Below, piece after piece: positions 27,641-36,658 of a DNA stretch of 64,000 bases. Under the pieces are notes generated by a model. The model did not search any database. It was given only the letters and a program-made list of their open reading frames with translations, and was not told the DNA's origin. The stretch is from Vibrio sp. NTOU-M3. GTDB lineage: Bacteria > Pseudomonadota > Gammaproteobacteria > Enterobacterales > Vibrionaceae. A program made the translations under genes and the position numbers. The first letter of the stretch is position 1. The number at the start of each line of letters is the position of its first letter. The DNA lies in the NCBI RefSeq assembly GCF_040869035.1, contig NZ_CP162101.1, forward strand, positions 62,001 through 126,000, given 5' to 3'.

Positions 27641-29116
27641 TCAGAACTCCAATTGTTTTTCACGGATTTTTTTGTCGTATGCTTGTTCAAAGATTTCCCA
27701 GAACAACTTTTCAAAGCCACGTTGGCGGTTTGAGGTCAGTTCTTGGTAGTAGTTTTGGTACATGTTCCAAGCCCACTCACCTTCACTCTGATTCACATTG
27801 TCTGAGCTGCGCTTATAATTTTGGAATCGGCGAGTCAATACGTCGGGCGAAAAAGCATTTAAGATTTGACACAAGGCTTCAGTAGTAGCGTGCTGCATGG
27901 CTTCATTATGAGCACGTACATTTTTCAAACTCTCGGAAATAGCGGCAGGAGCAGAAAGATGAACAAGGCTTTGCTCACCATCGTAAAGCGTGCGCATCGT
28001 TTCTTCGTAAGACAAGCCAAGCCTTAAAGGGTTATCTTCAATAGGCTGAAGGTTTCGATTCATTACACCAAAGCGCCCTTCCTGGACTTGAGCATGGACA
28101 TCTAATAGACCTTTCACACAAGCTTGAAGAGATTCACCGAGCTCACGAGATAACGCATGCATACGTTCCATGTCATGTTCGTAGCTGATGTCTACTCCCA
28201 TGCCATTTAGCATCGGGCCAGTAAGTAAATGTGTTCCACCTACATGGTTTGATTGCGGTTCAACTTGCTCTGGCTTAACACTTTTAGCCACCTCTTCTTC
28301 TAGCAAGTCTAGTACTCGTTCATCCATCTCTAAGCCCTCTAAAACATTGTTGTCTGTTGAATTTGATACAGGTTGTCTATTGGCTGGTGTCTCCTCCGGA
28401 GTCGCTTTATTCTCGGAGTGACGACTACCTGACCATAATTTTTTGAACATTTTTTTCAGCCGTACTGATGAAGATATTTCGAAATCACTATCGGCTTGTG
28501 GAGTAAAATCTGGTTGCTGCAAAGCTAAATTGTTTTCAGGAATTAAAACTCGCTGGCTTTCTTCATCGACCTTAGGCTTCTCGAGTTCATCAATAAGAGA
28601 AAACTCATTTTCTTTGGGCAACACTTCATCTAGTGCTGCTAGCGGATCGATATGCAATGACTCCTCGCTCTCATCAAGCGCGGGTTGCAAATTGTCTTCT
28701 TCTTTTTCATCTGCGATAAGTGCATTACTATCTGTGTTTAATAGTGTTGCAAGTGAAGCATGAGACATCGCATCATCACTATCTTCTCGAAGCACTCGGA
28801 TCACATAAGGGCCAATGTGTATCTCGTCTTTATGATCTAGCCTTGCTAACTCACCTTGCCCAAGTGGCATGTGAGAACCATTGATGTATGTTTCTCCGCT
28901 AAGATCCTTAAGACAAAACACACCATCCACTAATACAACTTCACAATGGAATGGTTTTGTCTTACCTGCACTATCTTTCAGAATCCAGTCAGCAGAAGAG
29001 GAAGAACCAATGATCCCGCCATTCAAATCCCAAGATTTTTGAGCCGTTAAGCCAGCTTCTAAAATCTGGACATTGCTAACCGTGAAGTTCAGTATTGATT
29101 GTTTTTTCACATTCAT
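27641..29116 (-). CDS. T6SS FHA-domain protein (VasC/Fha)
   Basis: A 491-residue protein with an N-terminal FHA-like fold at about residues 30-112 (WDLNGGIIGSSSSADWILKD...FHCEVVLVDGVFCLKDLSGETYINGSHM), a long acidic low-complexity middle (about 120-290), and a conserved C-terminal helical domain (FGVMNRNLQPIEDNPLRLGLSYEETMRTLYD...WAWNMYQNYYQELT...FEKLFWEIFEQAYDKKIRE) as in VCA0112. The phosphopeptide-binding Arg normally found in the GR motif after the first strand is replaced here by Ser (IGSSSS). The window carries no PpkA kinase or PppA phosphatase. Confidence 0.88.
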   Translation of the reverse strand: MNVKKQSILNFTVSNVQILEAGLTAQKSWDLNGGIIGSSSSADWILKDSAGKTKPFHCEVVLVDGVFCLKDLSGETYINGSHMPLGQGELARLDHKDEIHIGPYVIRVLREDSDDAMSHASLATLLNTDSNALIADEKEEDNLQPALDESEESLHIDPLAALDEVLPKENEFSLIDELEKPKVDEESQRVLIPENNLALQQPDFTPQADSDFEISSSVRLKKMFKKLWSGSRHSENKATPEETPANRQPVSNSTDNNVLEGLEMDERVLDLLEEEVAKSVKPEQVEPQSNHVGGTHLLTGPMLNGMGVDISYEHDMERMHALSRELGESLQACVKGLLDVHAQVQEGRFGVMNRNLQPIEDNPLRLGLSYEETMRTLYDGEQSLVHLSAPAAISESLKNVRAHNEAMQHATTEALCQILNAFSPDVLTRRFQNYKRSSDNVNQSEGEWAWNMYQNYYQELTSNRQRGFEKLFWEIFEQAYDKKIREKQLEF

Positions 29117-29117
29117 A

Positions 29118-30128
29118 TTATTGCCTTACTTGAATCAAGACTCGGCGATCTGTTAGTTTCTGCCCAAGGAAAGATGTCCAACCTAAAGCGGGCTTCACCG
29201 CATCATCCAACCGCATTTCCATCACTTCGTTTTCACCCATTGACAGTTCAAGGTCGTACGCCATCTGTTCTCGCAAAATGAATTCGACCAATTTGCAAAG
29301 CGGTTGAAATTCTTTTCCTGACGGCAAAAAGTCAGCAAAACGCTCACGAGAAAGCCCTTTAATTTCAATAATAAATTTGCCTTTACAGTCCATGATGGAT
29401 TCCCCCATGGTACTGTCATAGCCCAAGCTTGCATTCTGTTGGCCCAACGAAAGTTGTTGCGCTCGGGCGATCTTTACTTTTCTTGTCACCCACTGGCGAA
29501 TTTCGACACTATCAAGATCAAAACAGTGCGAAATAATCCCCGCGACAACTTGTGGCGAGCGGCTGCGTCCGGCTAATGTCCCTGCATACGCCAGCATTTT
29601 GCACCAGTTAATTGGTGTTTCACCTCGTAAATCAGGATCCCCAAGACCGACTAAAGCAAAGATTTGTGCTGAAAATGGGTCTTTAGCGTCAGGCTGAAAA
29701 CGTACGTAGTAACGGTATTTGCGCCAGATCCGGTAAACGAGGTTAATCAACCGATTATTAAAGAAATCAAGGAATGGCTGCTTACAGCCACCTCGTTCTT
29801 CCATTGCCAATTGCTCGACAAAAAAACCGGGGAGTGGCGATTGCGAACCTGACAAACCAAAGAAATTGGTCAACATGACCATCCTTTCGTCGATTCGCTG
29901 ATCAATATTCACAACATCAGAGGGTGAAAAGCCAAGACTTGGATTCGCACTGAAAACCAGTTGACAAGCACGTTCCCACTCTTCTGATTCAGGGTTTAAT
30001 TGATTAATCTTTTGCAGCAATTCTACTAACTGGTAAAAGTTGTAGGAATGTACTGACTCCGGTAGCTTGGGCCCAACCGGAGTGTCTACCGCTATATCAG
30101 CGGTTGCATACCCGTTTGAGTTCCCCAT
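29118..30128 (-). CDS. tssG: T6SS baseplate protein TssG (VasB)
   Basis: A 336-residue TssG, part of the TssE-F2-G baseplate wedge. Recognisable segments: YNFYQLVELLQKI, LGFSPSDVV, FFGLSGSQSPLPGFFVEQLAMEERGGCKQPFLDFFNNRLINLVYRIWRKYRY and GRSRSPQVVAGIISHCFD. The start overlaps the end of tssF by 37 bp; an AGAGAAG sequence lies shortly upstream of this ATG. Confidence 0.93.
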   Translation of the reverse strand: MGNSNGYATADIAVDTPVGPKLPESVHSYNFYQLVELLQKINQLNPESEEWERACQLVFSANPSLGFSPSDVVNIDQRIDERMVMLTNFFGLSGSQSPLPGFFVEQLAMEERGGCKQPFLDFFNNRLINLVYRIWRKYRYYVRFQPDAKDPFSAQIFALVGLGDPDLRGETPINWCKMLAYAGTLAGRSRSPQVVAGIISHCFDLDSVEIRQWVTRKVKIARAQQLSLGQQNASLGYDSTMGESIMDCKGKFIIEIKGLSRERFADFLPSGKEFQPLCKLVEFILREQMAYDLELSMGENEVMEMRLDDAVKPALGWTSFLGQKLTDRRVLIQVRQ

Positions 30129-31861
30129 GTATACTTCTCTTGATTTAATGTGTTTATTACGACCAACTCATGAAATGAGTTAATGCTTGCATAAAGCGTA
30201 AAGAAATGACTGAGCACTGTTCCAAATAGATATAAATCACCTTCAGAGCCAAAACCTGCTTGATCAATATACAAAGTCGATTGCAGTCCGCGGACAGGTA
30301 AACCACGCAAAATTTTATCAATAGGCTGAGATTCAATCTTGACGATGCTGTCTAAGCGCTTACGCGCAACACGCTCAGCTTGCCTATCTACTAATGCTCT
30401 AAAATCATAGGCACGCAGCACACAATTCAATGCATCTTTAGAAAGCAATGAAAGGTAGTTAAGTGATAAATTAGAGATCAGAACCCAAAGTAAACTACCA
30501 TCTAAAATTGGCCGTAATGATTGGGAAGGTTCTGTAATATTCCTAAACGTCGCAAACGGTGGTGAGGTGTCGGTCGGTTCACAAATATCACCGACCCCAA
30601 GCTCTAAAGGCAACAATCTATTCGTGCATGTCAACTTAATTGAAACGGCTTCATCGACGTCAACAGACAGGGTTTCATCCCCACGAATAAAGGAAATGAA
30701 AGAGTCAAAACCATCACCACGTATACTGTCTTTTACGCGTGTTCTGTAATATAACGCCTTACGATCTCGAACACGTTCAACTTCATGCTGAAAGCTTTCA
30801 AATGAAGAGTACACTCTCTTCTTGCCACGAATCCTTTGCCCTGTTTGCGTGTTGTCTTGCCAACCAGCCACACTATCTACGCTAAACACTTCATAATGAG
30901 CTGGATACCGGCTAGAAGGTATAATTCTGTATTCCGTCTTACGACCATTTAAGTCAACAGGGTCAGCGTCGTGCTCAAACAAATTAATGACAGGTGTACA
31001 GTAAAGTTGAAAGTTCTCAGTCTGAACGCGAACATCTGCGGGTAAGGTTTTTGAGAAGTTAAGCTGCAGCGTAAACTCGCCATGCACAGACTTCGGAAGC
31101 GCTTTATCGATATCTTTGATGTCAAAAAAGTGGAACGCCTCAGGGAATGATAAGTATTCCTGCAGAATGCGATAACCTTCATATACATTGGTTGGGTACG
31201 GTAATAGCGCCTCATTACTGTCAAAACCAACAATGCTGAATGCACTTTTGGGTAATGCAAACTCGGTTCCATTCACATCTACGGATACTTTGCTTAAATA
31301 ATGATTGAGCCATAAGTAAAGCATTTGAGAGCTATATTTATCGCCTCCCAAATAAAATCTTAATTTATCAAGCAATGCTTCACCAACAGATTGCTCACCA
31401 GTCATTCTTAGGTGGATCTTAATCGTTGTTGCTTCACGTGTATGGTGAGCATGAACCTCAGAGGTTGTCAGTGGAAAAATCTCGACATTTCGACACGTAC
31501 GAAAGTGACATTTGGTGCCAAATATTGCTTTGCTATCAAGCTGGGTTTCTCTTGCAATTATTTGTTTTTCACTGACGCTTTTATCAGGAGAAAAGGCAAC
31601 AACACTCATACTTGGTACTGGACGCAAGTAATTCGGCCAAAGCATGTTGATGATAGAGTGCGTTAACTCAGGAAACTCATCTTCCACTTTTTCGCGCAGA
31701 CGAGCAGTCAAGAAGGCAAAACCTTCCAACAACCTTTCAACATCGGGATCGGTCGTATTGCCATGAAGAAAACGGGATAACTGTGGATGAATTTCTGTAA
31801 ATTCTTTTCCCTGCTCTTTTAAAAACGCCAGTTCTTCCCTGAAATACTTGTCTTGCGTCAT
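30092..31861 (-). CDS. tssF: T6SS baseplate protein TssF (VasA)
   Basis: A 589-residue TssF with the typical start YFREELAFLKEQGKEFTEIHPQLSRFL and the block DPDVERLLEGFAFLTARLREKVEDEFPELTHSIINMLWPNYLRPVPSMSVV. The C-terminal GSEGDLYLFGTVLSHFFTLYASINSFHEL segment is also conserved. Length is normal. It is located 5 bp after tssE. Confidence 0.95.
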   Translation of the reverse strand: MTQDKYFREELAFLKEQGKEFTEIHPQLSRFLHGNTTDPDVERLLEGFAFLTARLREKVEDEFPELTHSIINMLWPNYLRPVPSMSVVAFSPDKSVSEKQIIARETQLDSKAIFGTKCHFRTCRNVEIFPLTTSEVHAHHTREATTIKIHLRMTGEQSVGEALLDKLRFYLGGDKYSSQMLYLWLNHYLSKVSVDVNGTEFALPKSAFSIVGFDSNEALLPYPTNVYEGYRILQEYLSFPEAFHFFDIKDIDKALPKSVHGEFTLQLNFSKTLPADVRVQTENFQLYCTPVINLFEHDADPVDLNGRKTEYRIIPSSRYPAHYEVFSVDSVAGWQDNTQTGQRIRGKKRVYSSFESFQHEVERVRDRKALYYRTRVKDSIRGDGFDSFISFIRGDETLSVDVDEAVSIKLTCTNRLLPLELGVGDICEPTDTSPPFATFRNITEPSQSLRPILDGSLLWVLISNLSLNYLSLLSKDALNCVLRAYDFRALVDRQAERVARKRLDSIVKIESQPIDKILRGLPVRGLQSTLYIDQAGFGSEGDLYLFGTVLSHFFTLYASINSFHELVVINTLNQEKYTWGTQTGMQPLI

Positions 31862-31866
31862 TGTGA

Positions 31867-32304
31867 TTACAGCACTCGATATTTTCGGTTTTGATCCAGT
31901 AATAAACTGAATTCGACTTTTTCATGAATCGCTTCACTATTGATGACTGCAGCGATATGAAACTTCAAAGTTAATGGGCTGTATGCATCAGAAAGTGTAC
32001 GAACTTCAACATCAGTTAATCGCGGTTCATAAAGTTCCAAGCAATCTTGTATAGCCAATTTAATACGAAGAGATAGGTCTAGGGTTTCTAACGTTGCATC
32101 ATTAAAATCAACTAGCCCTAACTTCGGAGCGCTTTGTGATCCACCAACTCGTGTATTCAAAATTGCGGACACATTTCGTTTTATTGAATCCAGTACATCC
32201 TCAGCATCCGGCCCTGATAGGGCCGAAACTGGTTTGGTGTCGGCTTCTAAACGCTCAAAGAAACCAACACCAAATGCACTTTCTTCAGGTGCGAAGTAAG
32301 GCAT
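31867..32304 (-). CDS. tssE: T6SS baseplate protein TssE
   Basis: A 145-residue gp25-like lysozyme-fold protein (FFERLEADTKPVSALSGPDAEDVLDSIKRNVSAILNTRVGGSQSAPKLGLVDFND; EPRLTDVEVRTLSDAYSPLTLKFHIAAVI). The conserved gp25 Glu-Pro-Arg (YEPRL) is intact. It starts 1-2 bp after tssC. Confidence 0.93.
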   Translation of the reverse strand: MPYFAPEESAFGVGFFERLEADTKPVSALSGPDAEDVLDSIKRNVSAILNTRVGGSQSAPKLGLVDFNDATLETLDLSLRIKLAIQDCLELYEPRLTDVEVRTLSDAYSPLTLKFHIAAVINSEAIHEKVEFSLLLDQNRKYRVL

Positions 32305-32305
32305 A

Positions 32306-33781
32306 TTAAGACTGATCTAAACGTCCAACCAACGAGAGCTCAAAGTTTGCTCCCATGTATTTGAAGTGTGGGCGAACGGCCAAAGAGACTTGGTACCAGC
32401 CTGGGTTGCCCTCTACATCTGCAACTTCAATTTTCGCTGCACGCAGAGGACGACGGCTACGTACGTCTGCTGGTGGGTTCTCCTGATCTGCAATGTACTG
32501 TTTAATCCAAGTATTCAGTTCACGCTCTAGATCCTGACGCTCTTTCCAAGCACCAATTTGCTCGCGCTGCAGCACTTTAATGTAATGAGCCAAGCGGTTG
32601 ATGATCATCATGTACGGGATCTGAGTACCTAGCTTGTAATTCGTTTCCGCTTCTTTACCCTCTTTCGTGTTAGGGAAAATTTTCGGCTTTTGAATCGAGT
32701 TTGCAGAGAAGAATGAAGCGTTGTCACTGCCCTTACGCATCGTTAGAGCAATAAAGCCTTCTTCTGCCAATTCAAACTCTTTACGGTCTGTAATCAGTAC
32801 TTCCGTTGGGATCTTACTTTGCAGTGCACCCATCGACTCAAACACGTGTACAGGTAGATCTTCCACTGCACCACCACTTTGAGGACCAATGATATTTGGA
32901 CACCAGCGGTACTTAGCAAAGCTATCTGTTAGACGAGTAGCAAATGCAAATGCTGTATTACCCCATAGGTAATGTTCATGAGAGCCCGTTACATTTTCGT
33001 TGTAGTTAAACGACTTGATTGGGTTTTCTGTTGGATCATAAGGGACACGAAGTAGGAATCTTGGTGCGGTTAAACCAAGGTAGCGTGCGTCTTCAGATTC
33101 GCGCAAAGAACGCCACTTGGTATATTTTGGACTTTCAAATGTAGATTTGAGGTCTTTAATATTCGGAAGCTCTTCAAAAGAATCAATACCAAAAAACTCA
33201 GGACCGACACTTGAGATAAATGGAGCATGTGCCATTGCACCAAGCGCACCCATGTATTGAAGTAGTTTCATGTCTAGTGTTGATGGTGTAAATGCATAAT
33301 TACCGATGATTGCACCTGTTGGCTCACCACCAAATTGACCATAACCAGAAGAATACACATGCTTGTATAGACCTGCTTGCGTCGTTTCTGGTGCAAACTC
33401 AAAGTCTTCTAAAAGCTCTTCTTTTGTCACATGCAGGATGTCAACTTTGTTGTTTTCGCGAAAATCCGTACGATCTACGAAAAGCTTAAGACCACGCCAA
33501 GATGATTCCATCTGCTGGAATGCCTCATCGTGTAAGATCTCATCCATTTGAGCGCTGATTTTCTTATCCAGCTCAACAAGCATTTGATCAACCAAAGACT
33601 TGTTCACAGCTTCATCAGCTTGATTTGAACCAATTAGGTTTTCAATAAAGGCAGCAACGCCTTTTTTCGCCACCTCATACCCTTCTTCGCTTGGTGCGAT
33701 ACGGGTTTGAGCCATAATTTCATCGAGCAAGCTTCCTTCAGCAAGCTCCGGTCTTTCCAATACTGATTCAGTAGCAGACAT
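32306..33781 (-). CDS. tssC: T6SS contractile sheath large subunit TssC (VipB)
   Basis: A 491-residue sheath protein. Typical blocks: AFQQMESSWRGLKLFVDRTDFRENNKVDILHVTKEELLEDFE, SGYGQFGGEPTGAIIGNYAF, AHAPFISSVGPEFFGIDSFEEL, LTAPRFLLRVPYDPTENPIKSFNYNE and CPNIIGPQSGGAVEDLPVH. The C-terminus (HFKYMGANFELSLVGRLDQS) is the normal one. It pairs with TssB to form the sheath that contracts around Hcp. Confidence 0.96.
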   Translation of the reverse strand: MSATESVLERPELAEGSLLDEIMAQTRIAPSEEGYEVAKKGVAAFIENLIGSNQADEAVNKSLVDQMLVELDKKISAQMDEILHDEAFQQMESSWRGLKLFVDRTDFRENNKVDILHVTKEELLEDFEFAPETTQAGLYKHVYSSGYGQFGGEPTGAIIGNYAFTPSTLDMKLLQYMGALGAMAHAPFISSVGPEFFGIDSFEELPNIKDLKSTFESPKYTKWRSLRESEDARYLGLTAPRFLLRVPYDPTENPIKSFNYNENVTGSHEHYLWGNTAFAFATRLTDSFAKYRWCPNIIGPQSGGAVEDLPVHVFESMGALQSKIPTEVLITDRKEFELAEEGFIALTMRKGSDNASFFSANSIQKPKIFPNTKEGKEAETNYKLGTQIPYMMIINRLAHYIKVLQREQIGAWKERQDLERELNTWIKQYIADQENPPADVRSRRPLRAAKIEVADVEGNPGWYQVSLAVRPHFKYMGANFELSLVGRLDQS

Positions 33782-33824
33782 GATTGTTTTCCTAAACTGT
33801 AATAATTAACGTAAGAGGCTTAAA

Positions 33825-34334
33825 TTACTCTTTTGGTTGTTCTTCAGAGCTGCTCACAAGGTTCAATTCAGAAAGCAGTTTCTCGCGAGACTCTTCAGAA
33901 GCAAGCAGGTCTTGAAGACGATCGCGGAATGCCGGAATGTTTCCTAGCGGACCTTTTAGTGCAACCAAAGCTTCACGCAGCTCGATAAGTTTATTAAGTT
34001 CAGGAACTTGAGAAGTGATTGAATCGGGGGAAAAATCAGCCAACGATTTAAAGCTTAACTCAACAGGAAGCTCAGCATTTTCATCATCGCTCAGTTTGTT
34101 TTTGACTGTTGTAGAAAGCTTAAGATCACTCTCACGCATAACAGATTCAAAATTGTTTTTATCTACTGATACTGTACTGCGCTCTTCAACTGGTGTTTCT
34201 TCCGTGTGTCCTTTGAAATCACCAACAACAAGAGTTTTCAGTGGCAGTTCTACTTCAGCCTGTGCGTCTCCAGTAGCCGGAATATACTTGATGTTAATCC
34301 GCTCTTTAGGAGCAACACTTCCTTCTTTAGACAT
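33825..34334 (-). CDS. tssB: T6SS contractile sheath small subunit TssB (VipA)
   Basis: A 169-residue protein with the TssB signature block VNIKYI-like INIKYIPATGDAQAEVELPLKTLVVGDFKGHTEETPVEERSTVSVDKNNFESVMRE and the ClpV-interacting C-terminal helices (LNKLIELREALVALKGPLGNIPAFRDRLQDLL). It is the first gene of the structural operon; GGAG lies 9 bases upstream of the ATG. Confidence 0.95.
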   Translation of the reverse strand: MSKEGSVAPKERINIKYIPATGDAQAEVELPLKTLVVGDFKGHTEETPVEERSTVSVDKNNFESVMRESDLKLSTTVKNKLSDDENAELPVELSFKSLADFSPDSITSQVPELNKLIELREALVALKGPLGNIPAFRDRLQDLLASEESREKLLSELNLVSSSEEQPKE

Positions 34335-35551
34335 ATTACGTCTCCAATACCTATGCCAATTACGTCGTTAAACAAAGTGATGTAAAGCTTCCCTTACCTC
34401 ACCAAATATTCTTATTTTTCTATTGTTATTCTCTAAAGCATTAAGGAGAACTTAATTGACCTTTAATTATTATAAATTGTCTTTAACAGCCAAAATCGAG
34501 CCGTTAGCGTTAAAATAAAGCCTGTTCAACCAAGGAAAACGCCCAAAGAAACGCTTTATTTTTAGCGTATTTCACTTTGAGACAATGCTAATTTAGAGAT
34601 TATTTAAACCAATCTTTAATATTGGTCATACCATAATCCAAAATGATTAAATTCATTATATAGAATTGGTCAAATACGTGATCTGCACCCAATAAAATAA
34701 ACGTAAGTTCCAGCTTAATTAAATTAATAGAGAGTAATCACATTCAAATTACAAATGCATTCAATCAATACCATTCAGAAAACAATTGAAGCAAGATCAC
34801 AATTGCGCAATGACAATAGAACAATTAAACAAACAACAAAAACTCACTAAATTCAATGACATAAATAAAAACAGATAAGATTAAACAGCCTACTTCCTTG
34901 TTGTTGCTAGCTCAATCAACTCTTAACATCAAGTTAAAAATCACCCAAAACATTGAAAGAGATCGAGTAACCTAAAAAGGAATGACACTTTTTCGGAAGT
35001 TATAGTGAGCTTTTGATTAAGGTTCACTTTAAATAATTTTAAAGTTTACTTAAGGACAATTGTTATTAACAAAAAAAACAATAATAGAAGCCGGTTATAA
35101 TATTAATAATTCAATCAATAAAAACTCAAAGTAAAATTCATTTATAAATCATCTCTAGTTTTTATTTAAAAGGTATGACATTTTGTAACAAACAGTTATT
35201 GTGTTTTAAGAAAGTTAGATGAGTTTTTATTTAACTAGAGAGTCAATAATTTAAATATACGATTTACCTCTTATTTACTGTTATCCTTATTGATACTACT
35301 ATCTAATTATAAATACATTAATAAAGCGCGTTAAAATGGATTAAAGGCTTCGAATAAAGTATACATTTTGCTCGCAATCTTCCTTCTCTTTAGCAAGCTT
35401 TAGATACTCATGTGCTAAATCGCATCTTCACACGTATTGACAAGTTACAAAATGTTTCACACTATCTACCCAAGAGTGAAATGATAACCATTATCAACTC
35501 TAATAAAACATCATTACATTTATCGTCTTTTGGTTTATTTGGATATTAGTC
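34335..35551. other. 1.2-kb AT-rich non-coding region between T6SS and siderophore loci
   Basis: No open frame of convincing length, ribosome-binding site or protein family was found on either strand. The stretch is visibly richer in A and T than its flanks, with many poly-A and poly-T runs, as in H-NS-bound regulatory regions. It must contain the promoter of the tssB operon (minus) and that of the DAHP synthase gene (plus, with a Fur-like box at 35477). An imperfect inverted repeat (34506-34521 against 34553-34568, cores GCGTTAAAATAAAGC and GCTTTATTTTTAGCG) could be an RNA hairpin. In V. cholerae the equivalent position holds VCA0105 (PAAR) and VCA0106, both absent here. Confidence 0.6.
35477..35495. 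promoter_or_regulatory. Fur box upstream of the DAHP synthase gene
   Basis: TGAAATGATAACCATTATC matches about 15 of 19 positions of the Fur consensus GATAATGATAATCATTATC, 57 bases before the ATG. Confidence 0.75.
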
Positions 35552-36628
35552 ATGCAACCTTTACACAACGCCATCAACGCAGCGTCAGCCATACAACTGC
35601 CTACCCTTCACACTGTGTTATCTAAATCTGGAGTAGATGAGCGCTTAGCGCGTTTTATTGAAACTCAACGTGACGAGATCAAAGATATTCTATCGGGAAA
35701 AGATCAGCGTATGCTTGTGATCATTGGCCCGTGTTCAATCCATGACCCTAATGCAGCTTTGGAATACGCGAATAGATTAGCCAAAGTTCAAAAACAATTT
35801 AGTCAAACGTTAAAAATTGTCATGCGAACGTATTTCGAAAAGCCGAGAACACGAAAAGGTTGGAAAGGTTTTATCGTCGACCCAGAGTTAACAGGCGATT
35901 TCAATTTAGAGCAAGGTGTCTATCAAAGTCGCTCATTATTGAAATCGATACTAGAGCTTGGCGTCCCTACTGCAACAGAGTTTCTCGATACAAACATTGC
36001 TCCATATATTGCTGATCTTGTTTGCTGGGGGGCGATTGGAGCACGTACAACAGAGTCACAACCTCATCGACAACTTGCATCAGCACTTCACTGTGCTATC
36101 GGCTTTAAAAATGGAACAGACGGAAACACCTCCATATCCATTGACGCAATACATGCGGCAGGAGACTCTCACTTACTGGTGACATCCGGTTCCAATGGGC
36201 ATCCGGTCGCACTCCAGACACCAGGCAACCCTCATTGTCATGTCATTCTTCGTGGAGGATTGGCTCCAAACTACTCAAGTCCAAATGTTCGTAGTACTGC
36301 TTATCACCTTGAGTACAACAAGTTATCACCTAGCCTCATTATCGACTGCAGTCATGGCAACAGTGGTAAGATTGCAAAAAACCAACTCAATGTTATCAAT
36401 AACATTTGTGATCAATTAACCGCAGGTGAAACCAGCATTTCAGGTGTGATGTGTGAAAGCTTTTTGCAAGGTGGTAACCAAGCATTGAATTCAGGAGAGT
36501 TGTGTTACGGCAAGTCGATTACCGACGAGTGTTTGAACTGGGATGATTCTGTCAGCTTCTTATCTAAACTCGATGAAGCTGTTAAGGTCGCTTACCAAAA
36601 TGAATACCTTCATTCTGAGATCGCTTAA
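35552..36628 (+). CDS. vabG: 3-deoxy-7-phosphoheptulonate (DAHP) synthase
   Basis: A 358-residue class I (AroG/F/H-type) DAHP synthase, the first step of the shikimate pathway. PEP and metal-site motifs are intact: VIIGPCSIHDP, MRTYFEKPRTRKGWKGF, WGAIGARTTESQPHRQLAS, IDCSHGNSGK, CESFLQGGNQ and KSITDECLNWDD. The Fur box and siderophore neighbours indicate a dedicated iron-regulated isozyme that raises chorismate supply for 2,3-dihydroxybenzoate, the role of VabG in the vanchrobactin locus. The gene symbol is assigned by context. A bidirectional terminator follows. Confidence 0.88.
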   Translation: MQPLHNAINAASAIQLPTLHTVLSKSGVDERLARFIETQRDEIKDILSGKDQRMLVIIGPCSIHDPNAALEYANRLAKVQKQFSQTLKIVMRTYFEKPRTRKGWKGFIVDPELTGDFNLEQGVYQSRSLLKSILELGVPTATEFLDTNIAPYIADLVCWGAIGARTTESQPHRQLASALHCAIGFKNGTDGNTSISIDAIHAAGDSHLLVTSGSNGHPVALQTPGNPHCHVILRGGLAPNYSSPNVRSTAYHLEYNKLSPSLIIDCSHGNSGKIAKNQLNVINNICDQLTAGETSISGVMCESFLQGGNQALNSGELCYGKSITDECLNWDDSVSFLSKLDEAVKVAYQNEYLHSEIA

Positions 36629-36634
36629 CTATTT

Positions 36635-36655
36635 AGCCGGGCATAATGCCCGGCT
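36635..36655. terminator. Bidirectional terminator between vabG and vabA
   Basis: AGCCGGGCA-TAA-TGCCCGGCT, a perfect 9-bp stem between two convergent genes. The flanking T-runs are weak. Confidence 0.75.
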
Positions 36656-36658
36656 TCA

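Noticed and set aside
34346..34365. Sigma-54-like TGGCATAGGTATTGG on the minus strand just before tssB
   Set aside because: The -12 GC is GG, and the element overlaps the tssB ribosome-binding site about 15 bases from the ATG, so no transcript leader could form.
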